Positions 50,496 to 60,100 of a DNA stretch of 64,000 bases are shown here, piece by piece. Each line of letters opens with the position of its first letter. Within the stretch, counting starts at the first letter, position 1. Position numbers and translations under genes: made by a program. This stretch comes from JAVBJN01 sp031546985 (GTDB lineage Bacteria; Bacteroidota; Bacteroidia; Chitinophagales; Chitinophagaceae). Below the pieces are notes generated by a model that made no database searches, was not told the DNA's origin, and worked only from the letters and a program-made list of their open reading frames with translations. The stretch covers positions 67,122 through 131,121 of the forward strand of contig JAVBJN010000071.1 of assembly GCA_031546985.1 (NCBI GenBank), written 5' to 3'.

Positions 50496-52079
50496 CTACT
50501 TAATTTCAACTTTTTGGAAAGAAATTACGCGATCATATTGAGGCGCAATCACTTCGTTACCAGCATGATCTATAAAGCCCCACTTTACCCCCTTGCCGGG
50601 TATACTTTGGCCAAACGCAGCCCTGTTTTGCTGCATAGGCTCTAGCCCCGCATACTTCGGTTTAATCACCCAGCTATAGTCGGTATTCATAAAGCCGTAG
50701 CCAGTTTCCCCGCTGGCTTTGGTACTGGCGAGTATGAGTCCTTCTGACCGGCCAAGTATCCATGCTTTATCGATACCAACAAACTTGCCCTCCAGGTCTA
50801 TATGCCCGTAATCCCGGTCAGTAATCCCATATGAATACTTAACCGTGGCAAATCCATCGCTGAAATCATTGGCAATGGCAAAACTCTTTCCAAACCGGAA
50901 ACGGCCGGTGGTATCCGCATAGCGGAAATGGCCGTTTTCCCCGGTACTAACCCGAAACAGGCCATCGCCCAGCCTGCCAATTTCCCGGAAAGACAGTTCG
51001 AGGATCTGCTTGCCCATAGGATTTATCACCCCATTAACCCGCGTATTACCGCCCTGCGACTCAAAAAGGCTAAAACTTTCCTCGGTTACGATAAAATAAC
51101 CCTGGTCATTGATCACCGACCGCACAGGCCCGATAGCAAACAACGAATCTCCAGCAGTATTAATGATGGTGCCTCCAGAAGTGCCTGGTTTATATACCAT
51201 ACAACGATTGCCCTCAAAGCGGTAATAATCGCTGTTCAGGTAATAAGATTCCTGGAATGTTTCCCTTGCCATAGCAGCCCGGCCGGTGCCGCATATACTG
51301 CGGTTGAGCATCGCCGCTGCCCGGTCGCTGGCTGTGCTACGCAAAATATAAGTGCTTAGCTCATAAATAGTATCGATCACCAGGCGCCCTTCGTAATTTA
51401 CAAAGCCCACTTTATAATCTGGCATGTCGGGTTCTGGTGCCTGGATCTGTACCCGTCCCGTCTGTGGTGGCGGTGCTGGCCGCTTTACCATTACGGGCAG
51501 CAATCCATTGCTGAAATGCGGCATGGGGTACAATTCGGGATCGGTTTGGTAATAAAACGGCAGCACATCTTTGCCACTCCGGTTTACGATCTTGATCCGG
51601 CTCTTCTGTTGCACTACATAAACCGGTACCGTATCTGCCGCAGCTATAAAGTCGTACACGGTGTCTATTACCAAATGGCCCCTTGTGTCAATTACGCCCA
51701 TTTTTCCTCCAGGAGAAACTACCACGGCCTGCCCTTGTACAAAATGGCGTTCCCGCATCCGGTAAGCATCGTTAAACGGCCTGTTGGGATACTGATTGAA
51801 GACGGAAGCAGGGCTATAGGTACAGGGAATGACCAACTGGTTTTGTGCATTCTTAAATCCGATACGATTATTGCGGATTACGGCAAACATACCTTCTCCC
51901 GAGGCCTGGTATGAGCGGTAGCCATCATCTTCTGTAGCCAGAGAATCGGCCAGGGTTTTGCCAGACAGGTCAATGGCTTTCCAATACCCCCACTCCAGCA
52001 CCAGCGCAAAGCTTTGCGCCCGCACAGAGCCGGAAATCAAAAATCCGGAAAGGAATATGGTAATAAAATGCCGGTGCAT
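50496..52079 (-). CDS. WG-repeat protein, exported
   Basis: The 527-residue protein has a signal peptide (ITIFLSGFLISGSVRAQ). It contains about eight WG-type repeats, each giving a G-[VF]-[IV]-[DN]-x-x-G-x-x-[VI] pattern. Examples are GVIDTRGHLVIDTVYD, GFVNYEGRLVIDTIYE, GYGFMNTDYSWVIKPKYAG and WGFIDHAGNEVIAPQYD. WG repeats form beta-rich structures of unclear binding function and are plentiful in Bacteroidota. It ends 45 bases before tRNA-Trp and lies between tuf and tRNA-Trp, genes normally close together. It looks like an insertion into the cluster. Confidence 0.85.
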   Translation of the reverse strand: MHRHFITIFLSGFLISGSVRAQSFALVLEWGYWKAIDLSGKTLADSLATEDDGYRSYQASGEGMFAVIRNNRIGFKNAQNQLVIPCTYSPASVFNQYPNRPFNDAYRMRERHFVQGQAVVVSPGGKMGVIDTRGHLVIDTVYDFIAAADTVPVYVVQQKSRIKIVNRSGKDVLPFYYQTDPELYPMPHFSNGLLPVMVKRPAPPPQTGRVQIQAPEPDMPDYKVGFVNYEGRLVIDTIYELSTYILRSTASDRAAAMLNRSICGTGRAAMARETFQESYYLNSDYYRFEGNRCMVYKPGTSGGTIINTAGDSLFAIGPVRSVINDQGYFIVTEESFSLFESQGGNTRVNGVINPMGKQILELSFREIGRLGDGLFRVSTGENGHFRYADTTGRFRFGKSFAIANDFSDGFATVKYSYGITDRDYGHIDLEGKFVGIDKAWILGRSEGLILASTKASGETGYGFMNTDYSWVIKPKYAGLEPMQQNRAAFGQSIPGKGVKWGFIDHAGNEVIAPQYDRVISFQKVEIK

Positions 52080-52189
52080 GAATGAGGATGTTTATAGCTG
52101 TAAAACGCAAACCGGGCTCAAAAGTTATGGCTTCGTGACCCGGGTTATGAAAATAAACAATCTCCGGCATTAACGGGATAGGATAAAAA

Positions 52190-52221
52190 GAAAAACCCTC
52201 AGCAAATGCTGAGGGTTTTTC
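52190..52221 (-). terminator. Terminator of the tRNA-tuf operon
   Basis: A 15-bp stem gaaaaaccctcagca and its complement with a 2-base spacer; T runs lie in the outer stem on both strands. It is about 35 bases past the tuf stop. Confidence 0.92.
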
Positions 52222-52254
52222 GATATGAAGTAACAGTGTTAAACTGTAAACAAC

Positions 52255-53442
52255 TTATTTGATGATTTCAGTAACCTGACCGGCACCTACTGTACGTCCA
52301 CCTTCGCGGATAGCGAATTTCAGACCTTTTTCCATCGCGATTGGAGCGATCAATTTAACCAGCAGATTCACGTTATCACCAGGCATTACCATTTCAACAC
52401 CTTCAGGCAGCTGGCACTCACCAGTTACGTCTGTGGTACGGAAATAGAACTGAGGGCGGTATTTCTGGAAGAATGGAGTGTGACGACCACCTTCTTCTTT
52501 GCTCAGAACGTAAACTTCACCTTTGAACTCAGTGTGAGGAGTGATAGATTTAGGAGCGCAGATTACCATACCACGACGGATATCTTTTTTATCGATACCA
52601 CGGAGCAGGATACCAGCGTTATCACCAGCCTGACCTTGATCCAACAGTTTTTTGAACATTTCAACACCTGTGCAGGTAGAAGTCATTGGCTCTTCATTGA
52701 AACCTACGATCTCAACGTTTTCACCAACTTTAATGATACCACGCTCGATACGACCTGTAGCAACTGTACCACGACCAGTGATGGTGAATACGTCTTCTAC
52801 AGACATCAGGAACGGTTGATCAATAGCACGTGGAGGCAAAGGAATGTACTCATCAACAGCAGCCATCAGTTCGTCGATTTTAGCAACCCACTCAGCGTCA
52901 CCCGCCAGAGCACCTGTTGCAGAACCTTTGATGATTGGCGTGTTGTCACCATCGTATTCGTATTTGCTCAGCAGTTCACGAATTTCCATTTCTACCAGGT
53001 CCAGGATCTCAGGATCGTCAACCAGGTCAACTTTGTTCATGAATACTACGATACGAGGTACACCTACCTGGCGAGCCAGCAGGATGTGCTCTTTAGTTTG
53101 TGGCATAGGACCATCGGTAGAAGCAACTACCAGAATAGCACCATCCATTTGAGCAGCACCGGTAATCATGTTTTTCACATAGTCGGCGTGACCTGGACAG
53201 TCAACGTGAGCATAGTGACGATTAGCGGTTTGATATTCTACGTGAGCAGTATTAATGGTAATACCACGTTCTTTTTCTTCAGGAGCGGCATCAATCTCAT
53301 CATAACCTTTCTTTTCAGCCATACCTTTGTCGGCCAGAATGCTTGTAATGGCAGCAGTCAAGGTAGTTTTACCGTGGTCAACGTGACCAATGGTACCAAT
53401 GTTAACGTGAGGCTTCTCCCTCTTAAAGGTTTCTTTTGCCAT
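52255..53442 (-). CDS. tuf: Elongation factor Tu
   Basis: This 395-residue GTPase brings aminoacyl-tRNA to the ribosome. G1 GHVDHGKTTLTAAI, G3 DCPGHADYVKNM with the catalytic His of the family, and G4 NKVD are intact. Domain 2 has FTITGRGTVATGRIERG, and domain 3 ends REGGRTVGAGQVTEI. It is the last gene of a unit tRNA-Thr, tRNA-Tyr, tRNA-Gly, tRNA-Thr, tuf. Confidence 0.99.
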   Translation of the reverse strand: MAKETFKREKPHVNIGTIGHVDHGKTTLTAAITSILADKGMAEKKGYDEIDAAPEEKERGITINTAHVEYQTANRHYAHVDCPGHADYVKNMITGAAQMDGAILVVASTDGPMPQTKEHILLARQVGVPRIVVFMNKVDLVDDPEILDLVEMEIRELLSKYEYDGDNTPIIKGSATGALAGDAEWVAKIDELMAAVDEYIPLPPRAIDQPFLMSVEDVFTITGRGTVATGRIERGIIKVGENVEIVGFNEEPMTSTCTGVEMFKKLLDQGQAGDNAGILLRGIDKKDIRRGMVICAPKSITPHTEFKGEVYVLSKEEGGRHTPFFQKYRPQFYFRTTDVTGECQLPEGVEMVMPGDNVNLLVKLIAPIAMEKGLKFAIREGGRTVGAGQVTEIIK

Positions 53443-53499
53443 TGTATTGGATTTTTTTGAAGTTTATAATTGTTGTTTGTATAATTGGTTTCAACTTCG

Positions 53500-53571
<72 letters not shown>

Positions 53572-53600
53572 ATTCATTACTAACTTCTTTTTAAAAAGAG

Positions 53601-53673
53601 AGCGGGAGACGAGGCTCGAACCCGCGACCTACAGCTTGGAAGGCTGTCGCTCTACCAACTGAGCTACTCCCGC
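53601..53673 (-). tRNA. tRNA-Gly (anticodon TCC)
   Basis: Acceptor gcgggag/ctcccgc, anticodon loop cttccaa in stem cagc/gctg, T arm gcgggttcgagcctcgt. Confidence 0.93.
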
Positions 53674-53753
53674 ATGTATTTTCTAAAAAGAACTTAAACA
53701 AAGAAAAGTTAAAAGGCCTATCACACAAGGCGAAGTTCTTTTAACTTTTAAGG

Positions 53754-53836
<83 letters not shown>

Positions 53837-53848
53837 AATATTTTACAG

Positions 53849-53921
53849 AGCCAAAGAAGGGACTCGAACCCCCGACCTGCTGATTACAAATCAGCTGCTC
53901 TACCAGCTGAGCTACTTTGGC
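53849..53921 (-). tRNA. tRNA-Thr (anticodon TGT)
   Basis: Acceptor gccaaag/ctttggc, anticodon loop tttgtaa in stem ctga/tcag, T arm cgggggttcgagtccct. It is the first gene of the tRNA-tuf unit. Confidence 0.93.
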
Positions 53922-53981
53922 AATGAATTAGTTATGATTTGTAAGAACTGTTTGCGTTACCGCTTTCCCCGTTTGGGATTG

Positions 53982-53989
53982 CAAAGATA
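53982..53989 (-). promoter_or_regulatory. -7 box of the tRNA-tuf operon
   Basis: TATCTTTG on the minus strand matches TAnnTTTG. TTGG lies about 20 bases upstream. The first tRNA starts about 60 bases downstream. Confidence 0.68.
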
Positions 53990-54049
53990 GCAATGAGATT
54001 ATCAACTTTCCAAGCTTTTTCAAAAAAAAATTTTTGAAGGCATAAAAAA

Positions 54050-54074
54050 GCCCCGCCCTTACTGGGGGCGGGGC
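54050..54074 (-). terminator. Terminator of rpsU-xer-hpf
   Basis: A 9-bp all-GC stem gccccgccc with a 7-base loop, followed on the minus strand by a six-T run. Confidence 0.93.
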
Positions 54075-54094
54075 CCAAAAAATCTCAGATTTTC

Positions 54095-54394
54095 CTAGGC
54101 TGTCAGCTTCTCTTTCTGACGTTTGATCTGGCTTACCAAAGCTTCGAACGCAGCTTCGAACGATTCTTCGAACGCTTTGCTCTCCTGCTTTACAAAGAAC
54201 GTATGCCGGGGAACATTAACTTTTAGTTCTACAATTTTATCCTTGATATGGTGTACTACATTGTCCAATTTCAAATAAACCTCTACATCCACTATCCTAT
54301 CGTGAAACGTTTTCAACTTTTCTACCTTTTTCTGTACAAGTGCAATCAACTTAGCGTCAGCATCAAAATGCACGGCATGAATTTGAACGTTCAT
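54095..54394 (-). CDS. hpf: Ribosome hibernation-promoting factor, short form
   Basis: A 99-residue HPF/RaiA-type protein that binds the 30S decoding site and helps store ribosomes in slow growth. It shows QIHAVHFDADAKLIALVQKKVEKL and the family's basic helix KAFEESFEAAFEALVSQIKRQKEKL. The C-terminal dimerisation domain of long HPF is absent. It is the last gene of rpsU-xer-hpf, an order common in Bacteroidota. Confidence 0.92.
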   Translation of the reverse strand: MNVQIHAVHFDADAKLIALVQKKVEKLKTFHDRIVDVEVYLKLDNVVHHIKDKIVELKVNVPRHTFFVKQESKAFEESFEAAFEALVSQIKRQKEKLTA

Positions 54395-54526
54395 AACTGA
54401 ATATATTTAAACGGTGAACAAAATCTAATCTTATGTGAAAGAACTTTAATCGGTCCGGACTGTTTAAGTTTCTGTTATGAAATTATAAAAAGAAAGTCAC
54501 AAAAGCAAGTTAAAAAAGGGAAATCA

Positions 54527-55408
54527 TCAGGCTTTGGGATGCGCCTTGCGGAATATTTTCTGCAACTCTTCTATAGAGCTATGGGTATAAACCTGTGTGG
54601 CGGCAAGGCTGCTGTGGCCCAGCAGCTCCTTTACGGCATTAAGCTCGGCCCCGTTATTGACCAAATGAGTGGCAAAACTGTGGCGCAGGGAATGCGGGCT
54701 CTTCTGGGCTATGGTAGCTCCGGCGTATTCCAGGTGCTGCTTTACGGTACGGTACACAAATTCGGGATACAGCGGCTTGCCGCTATCCAGCACCAGCAAC
54801 ACATCATGCACAGGCGCCAATGCGGTTCTTTCTGCCACATAAGCCTGCAGCAGGGCTTCCATCTCTACCGTAAAAGGCACCACACGCTCTTTGCCCCCCT
54901 TACCCCAGACTTTGAGCAGGCGCTTTTCAAAATCTACCTGGCTTATTTTAAGCGTAACCAGTTCCGACCGGCGCAAACCGGCCTGGTAAAGTAGCTCCAG
55001 TATCACTTTTTGAGTAAACCCGGTAAACGTATCGGAATGTACGGCTTCCAGCATATTGCGGGCGGTATCTTCGCTCACATACTGGGGCACTCTGGACGGA
55101 CGCTTAGGGCCAATAACTTTGTCCATAGGCGAAACGGCCAGCAATTGCTGTTTCAATAAAAAACGGAAATAGGAACGGAGGGTGGAAATTTTGCGGTTGA
55201 GGGTAACCGCGCCTGTGCCTTCATCGGCAAGGCCTGCAAGCCAGCTGCGCACATGGGTATGGCGCACTTCTCCTGCTTCGCTTATGCCAAAAGCAGAGCC
55301 GGCATAAGTGATAAACTGAAGCAAATCCATCTCATATGCCTTTACAGTAAGCCGGGAATACCTCTTTTCGTACTTGACATATGCGATAAAAGCCTCAGAA
55401 TAAAACAT
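54527..55408 (-). CDS. Tyrosine recombinase XerC/XerD
   Basis: The 293-residue site-specific recombinase resolves chromosome dimers at dif with a partner Xer protein. The N-terminal SAM-like core-binding domain (about 1-85) is followed by the catalytic domain. The active residues R146 (AGLRRSELV), K173 (GKGGKER), H239 and R242 (SPHSLRHSFATHL), H265 (LLGHSS) and the nucleophile Y274 (TQVYTHSS) are all present. Length and chromosomal context (between rpsU and hpf) suit a housekeeping Xer, not a phage integrase. Whether it is the XerC or XerD partner cannot be decided here. Confidence 0.92.
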   Translation of the reverse strand: MFYSEAFIAYVKYEKRYSRLTVKAYEMDLLQFITYAGSAFGISEAGEVRHTHVRSWLAGLADEGTGAVTLNRKISTLRSYFRFLLKQQLLAVSPMDKVIGPKRPSRVPQYVSEDTARNMLEAVHSDTFTGFTQKVILELLYQAGLRRSELVTLKISQVDFEKRLLKVWGKGGKERVVPFTVEMEALLQAYVAERTALAPVHDVLLVLDSGKPLYPEFVYRTVKQHLEYAGATIAQKSPHSLRHSFATHLVNNGAELNAVKELLGHSSLAATQVYTHSSIEELQKIFRKAHPKA

Positions 55409-55483
55409 AAAAGGAGATTGACAGCTGTAAAGCTATTTAAAACTTCACAACTATCAAACTCCTGGTATTATGTATCGTCTACC

Positions 55484-55681
55484 TTATTTTTCTACCTTAC
55501 CGATAGAAATTTGTTGCTTATAGATAGCTTTAAGCACCTCTTCTCTGCGAGAGATAGAAGGCTTAGTAAACGACTGACGTCTTCTCAGTTGTTGTAAAAT
55601 ACGGGCCTTTTCAAATTTCTTTTTGTACTTTTTTAAGGCCTTGTCTATGTTTTCACAATCTTTTGAATCGATGATTAACAT
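55484..55681 (-). CDS. rpsU: 30S ribosomal protein S21
   Basis: The 65-residue bS21 has the family form IDSKDCENIDKALKKYKKKFE followed by a basic tail (RRRQSFTKPSISRREEVLKA). In Bacteroidota bS21 takes part in hiding the anti-Shine-Dalgarno end of 16S rRNA. This fits the lack of Shine-Dalgarno sites before the genes in this window. It is the first gene of rpsU-xer-hpf with a perfect promoter. Confidence 0.95.
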   Translation of the reverse strand: MLIIDSKDCENIDKALKKYKKKFEKARILQQLRRRQSFTKPSISRREEVLKAIYKQQISIGKVEK

Positions 55682-55703
55682 TTTTTCTCCAATTTTAGGA
55701 CGG

Positions 55704-55734
55704 CAAAGGTAAACGTTATTTTCTCATTCACAAA
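55704..55734 (-). promoter_or_regulatory. Perfect consensus promoter of rpsU-xer-hpf
   Basis: On the minus strand TTTG (55731-55734), exactly 19 bases, then TACCTTTG (55704-55711). The leader is about 17 bases. Confidence 0.9.
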
Positions 55735-55839
55735 ATCAAAATTAAATTTTCGCGTTAGTATCTTTGATTTTCTGGTCGTGAAAATATATCCGGTACCATC
55801 TGCGTTATGGTAGTACCATTTTAGCAACAAAACCCCGCA

Positions 55840-56412
55840 ATGCCTAAGTATATCAATATCAATAAGTTTATGCGCAGTAAAGGCTTTATGCTGTGTTGTG
55901 CCCTGGTGGCACTAGGCGGCTATACTGCCTGCAAGAAAACCACAGACCCTGCGCCGGTAGATGACGACCGGCTGAACAGGCCCTATTGCAACGATCCGGA
56001 AGCAGTAAACTACAACTGGAACTTTCCGGGCAAGCCCGACAGCACCGTATGCTACTACCCTTCTGACCTGTTTTCGGGCAACTGGCAATACTCCGACTCC
56101 ATCATGTCTGCCGACGGCACATCGGTGCTGGACTCGGCCCAATACCTGCTCACCTTTAGCAAAACAGGCAACAAATCGATGTTAATGAAGGGGTTATGCA
56201 ACACCAAAACGCTCAACATCACCGCTTTCCGCGCCCAGATATTCAGCATTGATACGGTTGTAGCCCTGGGGCAGTACCTTTGCGACAATACCGATACCAT
56301 TGCAGGAGCGGGCTCCATGTATTTTAACGAAAACGGGCGTTTTTCATTTTCGTGGATACTAAACTCAGATACAGGCATAAGCTACCACCACGGCACAGCC
56401 GTAAAACAATAG
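55840..56412 (+). CDS. Hypothetical lipoprotein
   Basis: A 190-residue exported protein with signal MRSKGFMLCCALVALGGYTAC, the Cys being the likely lipidation site. The mature part starts KKTTDPAPVDDD, then NRPYCNDPEAVNYNWNFPG and TVCYYPSDLFSG. This CxDPxAxNY pattern with a later CxYP is a small Cys-containing motif seen in many Bacteroidota surface proteins. The remaining 130 residues are beta-rich, and no family is recognised. Starts at 55840 and 55870 are both possible, the latter giving a more normal signal peptide. It lies 23 bases before ribE in the same direction. Confidence 0.72.
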   Translation: MPKYININKFMRSKGFMLCCALVALGGYTACKKTTDPAPVDDDRLNRPYCNDPEAVNYNWNFPGKPDSTVCYYPSDLFSGNWQYSDSIMSADGTSVLDSAQYLLTFSKTGNKSMLMKGLCNTKTLNITAFRAQIFSIDTVVALGQYLCDNTDTIAGAGSMYFNENGRFSFSWILNSDTGISYHHGTAVKQ

Positions 56413-56435
56413 ATCCGCATTTTTAAAATACAGAC

Positions 56436-57020
56436 ATGTTTACAGGAATTATTGAAACGCTGGGCACCGTTACCAGCCTTAGCAAGGAGCAGAACAACCT
56501 GCACATTACTATAAAAAGCGCCGTTTCTCACGAACTGAAAATAGACCAAAGCGTAGCCCATAATGGCGTATGCCTTACCGTAGTAGCCTTAACAGAAGAC
56601 ACGCACACCGTAACGGCCATTGACGAGACCCTCAGCAAGACCAACCTGGGCAGCCTACAGGAAGGTACAGAAGTAAACCTGGAGCGCGCCATGAGGCTCG
56701 GAGACCGCCTGGATGGGCATATTGTACAAGGCCATGTAGACGGCACCGGAATCTGCACCGCCATCCGCCAGGCAGAAGGCAGTACAGAATACACATTCTC
56801 CTACCCACAGGAGTTTGACGACCTGATAATTGAAAAAGGTTCCATCTGCATGAATGGCACCAGCCTCACCGCCTACCGGGTGCAGGACAACACGTTTACC
56901 GTGGCCATTATCCCTTACACACTGGAACATACCACCATCAAACATGTTAAAACAGGCGATGTGGTAAACCTGGAGTTCGACATCCTGGGCAAATACATCC
57001 GGAAGATGCACCAACGCTAA
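56436..57020 (+). CDS. ribE: Riboflavin synthase, alpha chain
   Basis: The enzyme dismutates two 6,7-dimethyl-8-ribityllumazine molecules to riboflavin. Two similar lumazine-binding barrels are visible: MFTGIIETLGTVTSL with VAHNGVCLTVV, and GHIVQGHVDGTGI with KGSICMNGTSLTAY. The 194-residue length is normal. No FMN riboswitch fits in the 23-base gap upstream. It ends at a terminator shared with the convergent PorU2 gene. Confidence 0.96.
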   Translation: MFTGIIETLGTVTSLSKEQNNLHITIKSAVSHELKIDQSVAHNGVCLTVVALTEDTHTVTAIDETLSKTNLGSLQEGTEVNLERAMRLGDRLDGHIVQGHVDGTGICTAIRQAEGSTEYTFSYPQEFDDLIIEKGSICMNGTSLTAYRVQDNTFTVAIIPYTLEHTTIKHVKTGDVVNLEFDILGKYIRKMHQR

Positions 57021-57042
57021 CCAAAGCGATAAACCAATACTA

Positions 57043-57080
57043 AAAAAGCCGTTCCCACAACATTGCGGGAACGGCTTTTT
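57043..57080. terminator. Bidirectional terminator between ribE and the PorU2 gene
   Basis: A 14-bp stem aaaaagccgttccc and its complement with a 10-base loop; the outer A/T pairs give T runs both ways. Confidence 0.92.
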
Positions 57081-57102
57081 GTTTGCGCCAAGGCTTTACA
57101 AC

Positions 57103-60100
57103 CTACCTCAGCAGGTACATTTTGCCAAAGCCTTGCTTAAAGTATTTATCGGTACTCTTAAGGTTACCACGGTCAAATTTATCCATTGCAGAACCATTCA
57201 GATTGGCCACTACCCGGTACAGGTACACGCCATTACCCAAAGCCTGCCCATACTGGTCGGTGCCATCCCAACGGAAATCGGTGCGGTTTAAACCAATGTG
57301 AATAGGCCCCAATTCCTGTTTGGTTATTTCCCGCACTACTTTGCCGGTTACCGTCAGCACCTGAATTTTAAGGTTAGAAGGAATCTGCGAGCCTGTAAGT
57401 GTAAACACAAACTGGGTGGCAGAAGTAAACGGATTGGGATAGTTAAGCAGGTTAGAGATCATGGCTTTGTTTATCACCTCAAACTGTATGCGGTAAGCGG
57501 TTTTACCAATGGTGTTGTTCAACTTGTCTTTACCACTTACGATAAGCTCATACATACCATCTTCGGTAAAGTTGGGCGTATACTCAATCGATGCTTCGTT
57601 AGCTCCGGCCTTACCCTGACCCGCAGGATAAAATTTGAGCGTGCTGTTGTCGAAAGGCACCCGCATTACGGAGTCGCCGCCTACTTTTCTTAGCCCAACC
57701 GTCATCACCGAAGTGTCGTTCAGCAGCAGGTATTTGTTGTCGTCTTTCAGCTTCACGAAAATGAATGGCTTGGCCGATACGATATCGCCGTTCATAATAT
57801 GCACCCCATCGAAAGTAACATCCATCAACGGGTTGGTTTGATCGGGACGCACATACAAGGGCAGCACACCCACATTGTTGATACGGGTAAGCTCTGGCTG
57901 TGCAAAAGCAGGGTTTACATCAATGGTAAACACATTGTTTCCGGGGTAAAGGGTCGAATTCAGATCCATCCCTACCTGCAAGGTATCGTTGGCCTTAAGC
58001 GGGCCATATTTCTTCAGCGTATTGTGCTTATTGTTGTTTTTGTCTGTAATGGTGTATTGCACCAGCAGGCTGTCCATATCTTTGTGGGTTACATTCTCTA
58101 CCACGGTTTTAAATGTTCCACCCTGGCCCTGGCTCAGGCTATCGGTCTTTACCAGCAGTTTAGACGGGTTAAGCGCAGCATCGGGCAAGGTTTCGTACAA
58201 TACCCTCCAATAACCCATCTGGTAAGCACTACGCAGTGTATCGTCCTTCATATCCAACTGAAGTTTCAGGTAAGGGTAGTTCTGAGCAGAAACCGCGCTG
58301 ATGTCCACATCGTTGGTAAGTCCGTATAATTTCTGCAACAAGGTTGTGTTGTTGTTATAATCCACTCCGTAAACAGAGATCGTTACCGAATCTTTAGAAG
58401 GATTTTCGAGAGAAACACCATCGTATACAATCTTGTTCCAACTACGGGCAGGACCAATAAGATCGGTTACCGCCACACCCTCATCGCTTGTCATCTGGAA
58501 GTTGAAAGTTCTATTGAGCAACTCCAGGCTATCGCCATAATACTGAGCCGCCGTTTGCGGTTTGCCTACCACGAAACTGAAAATTACAGGTCGCAGCCGG
58601 TTAAATGAATCGATCTGGGTAATACCCGCATCGCGCAAACGATGGTACAACGAACCCTGCACACCATAAGTCACCGAGTCATTTTTCCATTGCGAAGGGC
58701 CAATATGCGCGGCATTCTTCGTGGAAATGTTCATCATGTAAACCGTGAATCCGGCAGGAATAGAATCCAGGAAAATCGTAGCCAGGTTTCGAGCCGGTGC
58801 ATTGGAATAAGAATATTCAAACGCGGGCTGGTTCAATGGATCGCGGCAAGGATAGTTACTATTGTAACGGCCGCCGCCGCCTACCTGGTGATTGCGCCAG
58901 GGAAGGCCCAGCGTATCAAAAACAAAGTAATCGAAGATGCCGAAGGTACATCCGAAGGTATAGAACAAGGTATCGTTGAGTATTACTCTTCTTTCCCCAT
59001 CGGTGTAGATACCTCCCAGGGCTGCCCTCAGGTTTATTTTCTGTGGCACCTTTTCAAAAAAAGCAAAATTAGACATTGTAACATCGTAACCGGTAAGACT
59101 ATTCATGGTAACCTGTCCCCAATGCGACTGGTTCCAACCCTCGCCTTTGCCAGGCAAGCCGGTAAAGGAAAATACCTGCGACACCGAATCGTTACCCACG
59201 GTGGTCTTTTTTACCCGCCAATAGTACACACGGTTGTTTTGCAGGCCCGGCACTGTCCATTTGATAAAACCGCCATTAAAATCGAACAACTGTTTCCGGT
59301 ATTGGGTACTGTTAAAATCGGGAGTAGTATCCAGCTCCATCCAGTATTGCCTGCCGGTAAGGAAAGGATTTACACAAGCCGCATATAAGCTAATATTAGA
59401 GACGTCATCTACAAAACTGAAATTGCTCGGATAAAAGGGTTTCACATCATCAGAATAGATGAGCAAACGGGTTGAAATCGTATTGTTGGTTTCGTTCTCT
59501 TCAGGAATCACATTGTTCTCATCGATCAGCAGCTCAATAATATTTTCGCCCGGATCAATGCTCTTGTTAATGTTTACAACCAGGTTAAGGGTATCATTAA
59601 AGGCTATTCTACCCACTTTACCATTAAACAGGTTACGTTCATTTGACCCATTTCTCATACGTATGCGCAAAGGCACAGAATCGGCAATGGCCCTGCCCAG
59701 GTTGGAGAGCACCACTTTCAGTTTAAACTGATTATCTGATGCATACACAATACCTGGTGTTATGTAAATGTCATTAGGCCGTGCAGTATAGTCTGGTTTA
59801 GCAGGCTGGTACAGGCTAAGTACCGGATCGGCGTATAACACAATCTGCTCAGAGTTGATACGCATTGCATCACTACCCGGGAAAGATGTAGCCATTTTAG
59901 CAATAGTGTTGGTGTACTGGTCGCCCATGGTTCTGCCATAGCGGGTTTTAGCCAGTATATCGTACATGCCTACCTGGTATGGGCCCAGCAGGTTAGACCA
60001 CCCGGTGGTAGATTGCGCCCAAAAGCCAATGGCTGCCTTATCGGGCTCTGCCAGCATCTGCTCGGTAAGATTGCGGATGGTATTCAGCCCAAATGTATTG

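Noticed and set aside
54527..55408. Integrase of a genomic island
   Set aside because: The recombinase lies between rpsU and hpf, has housekeeping Xer length and motifs, and no attachment-site repeats or cargo genes surround the nearby tRNAs.
56413..56435. FMN riboswitch before ribE
   Set aside because: The gap is only 23 bases and the upstream gene is coding; none of the conserved RFN segments is visible.
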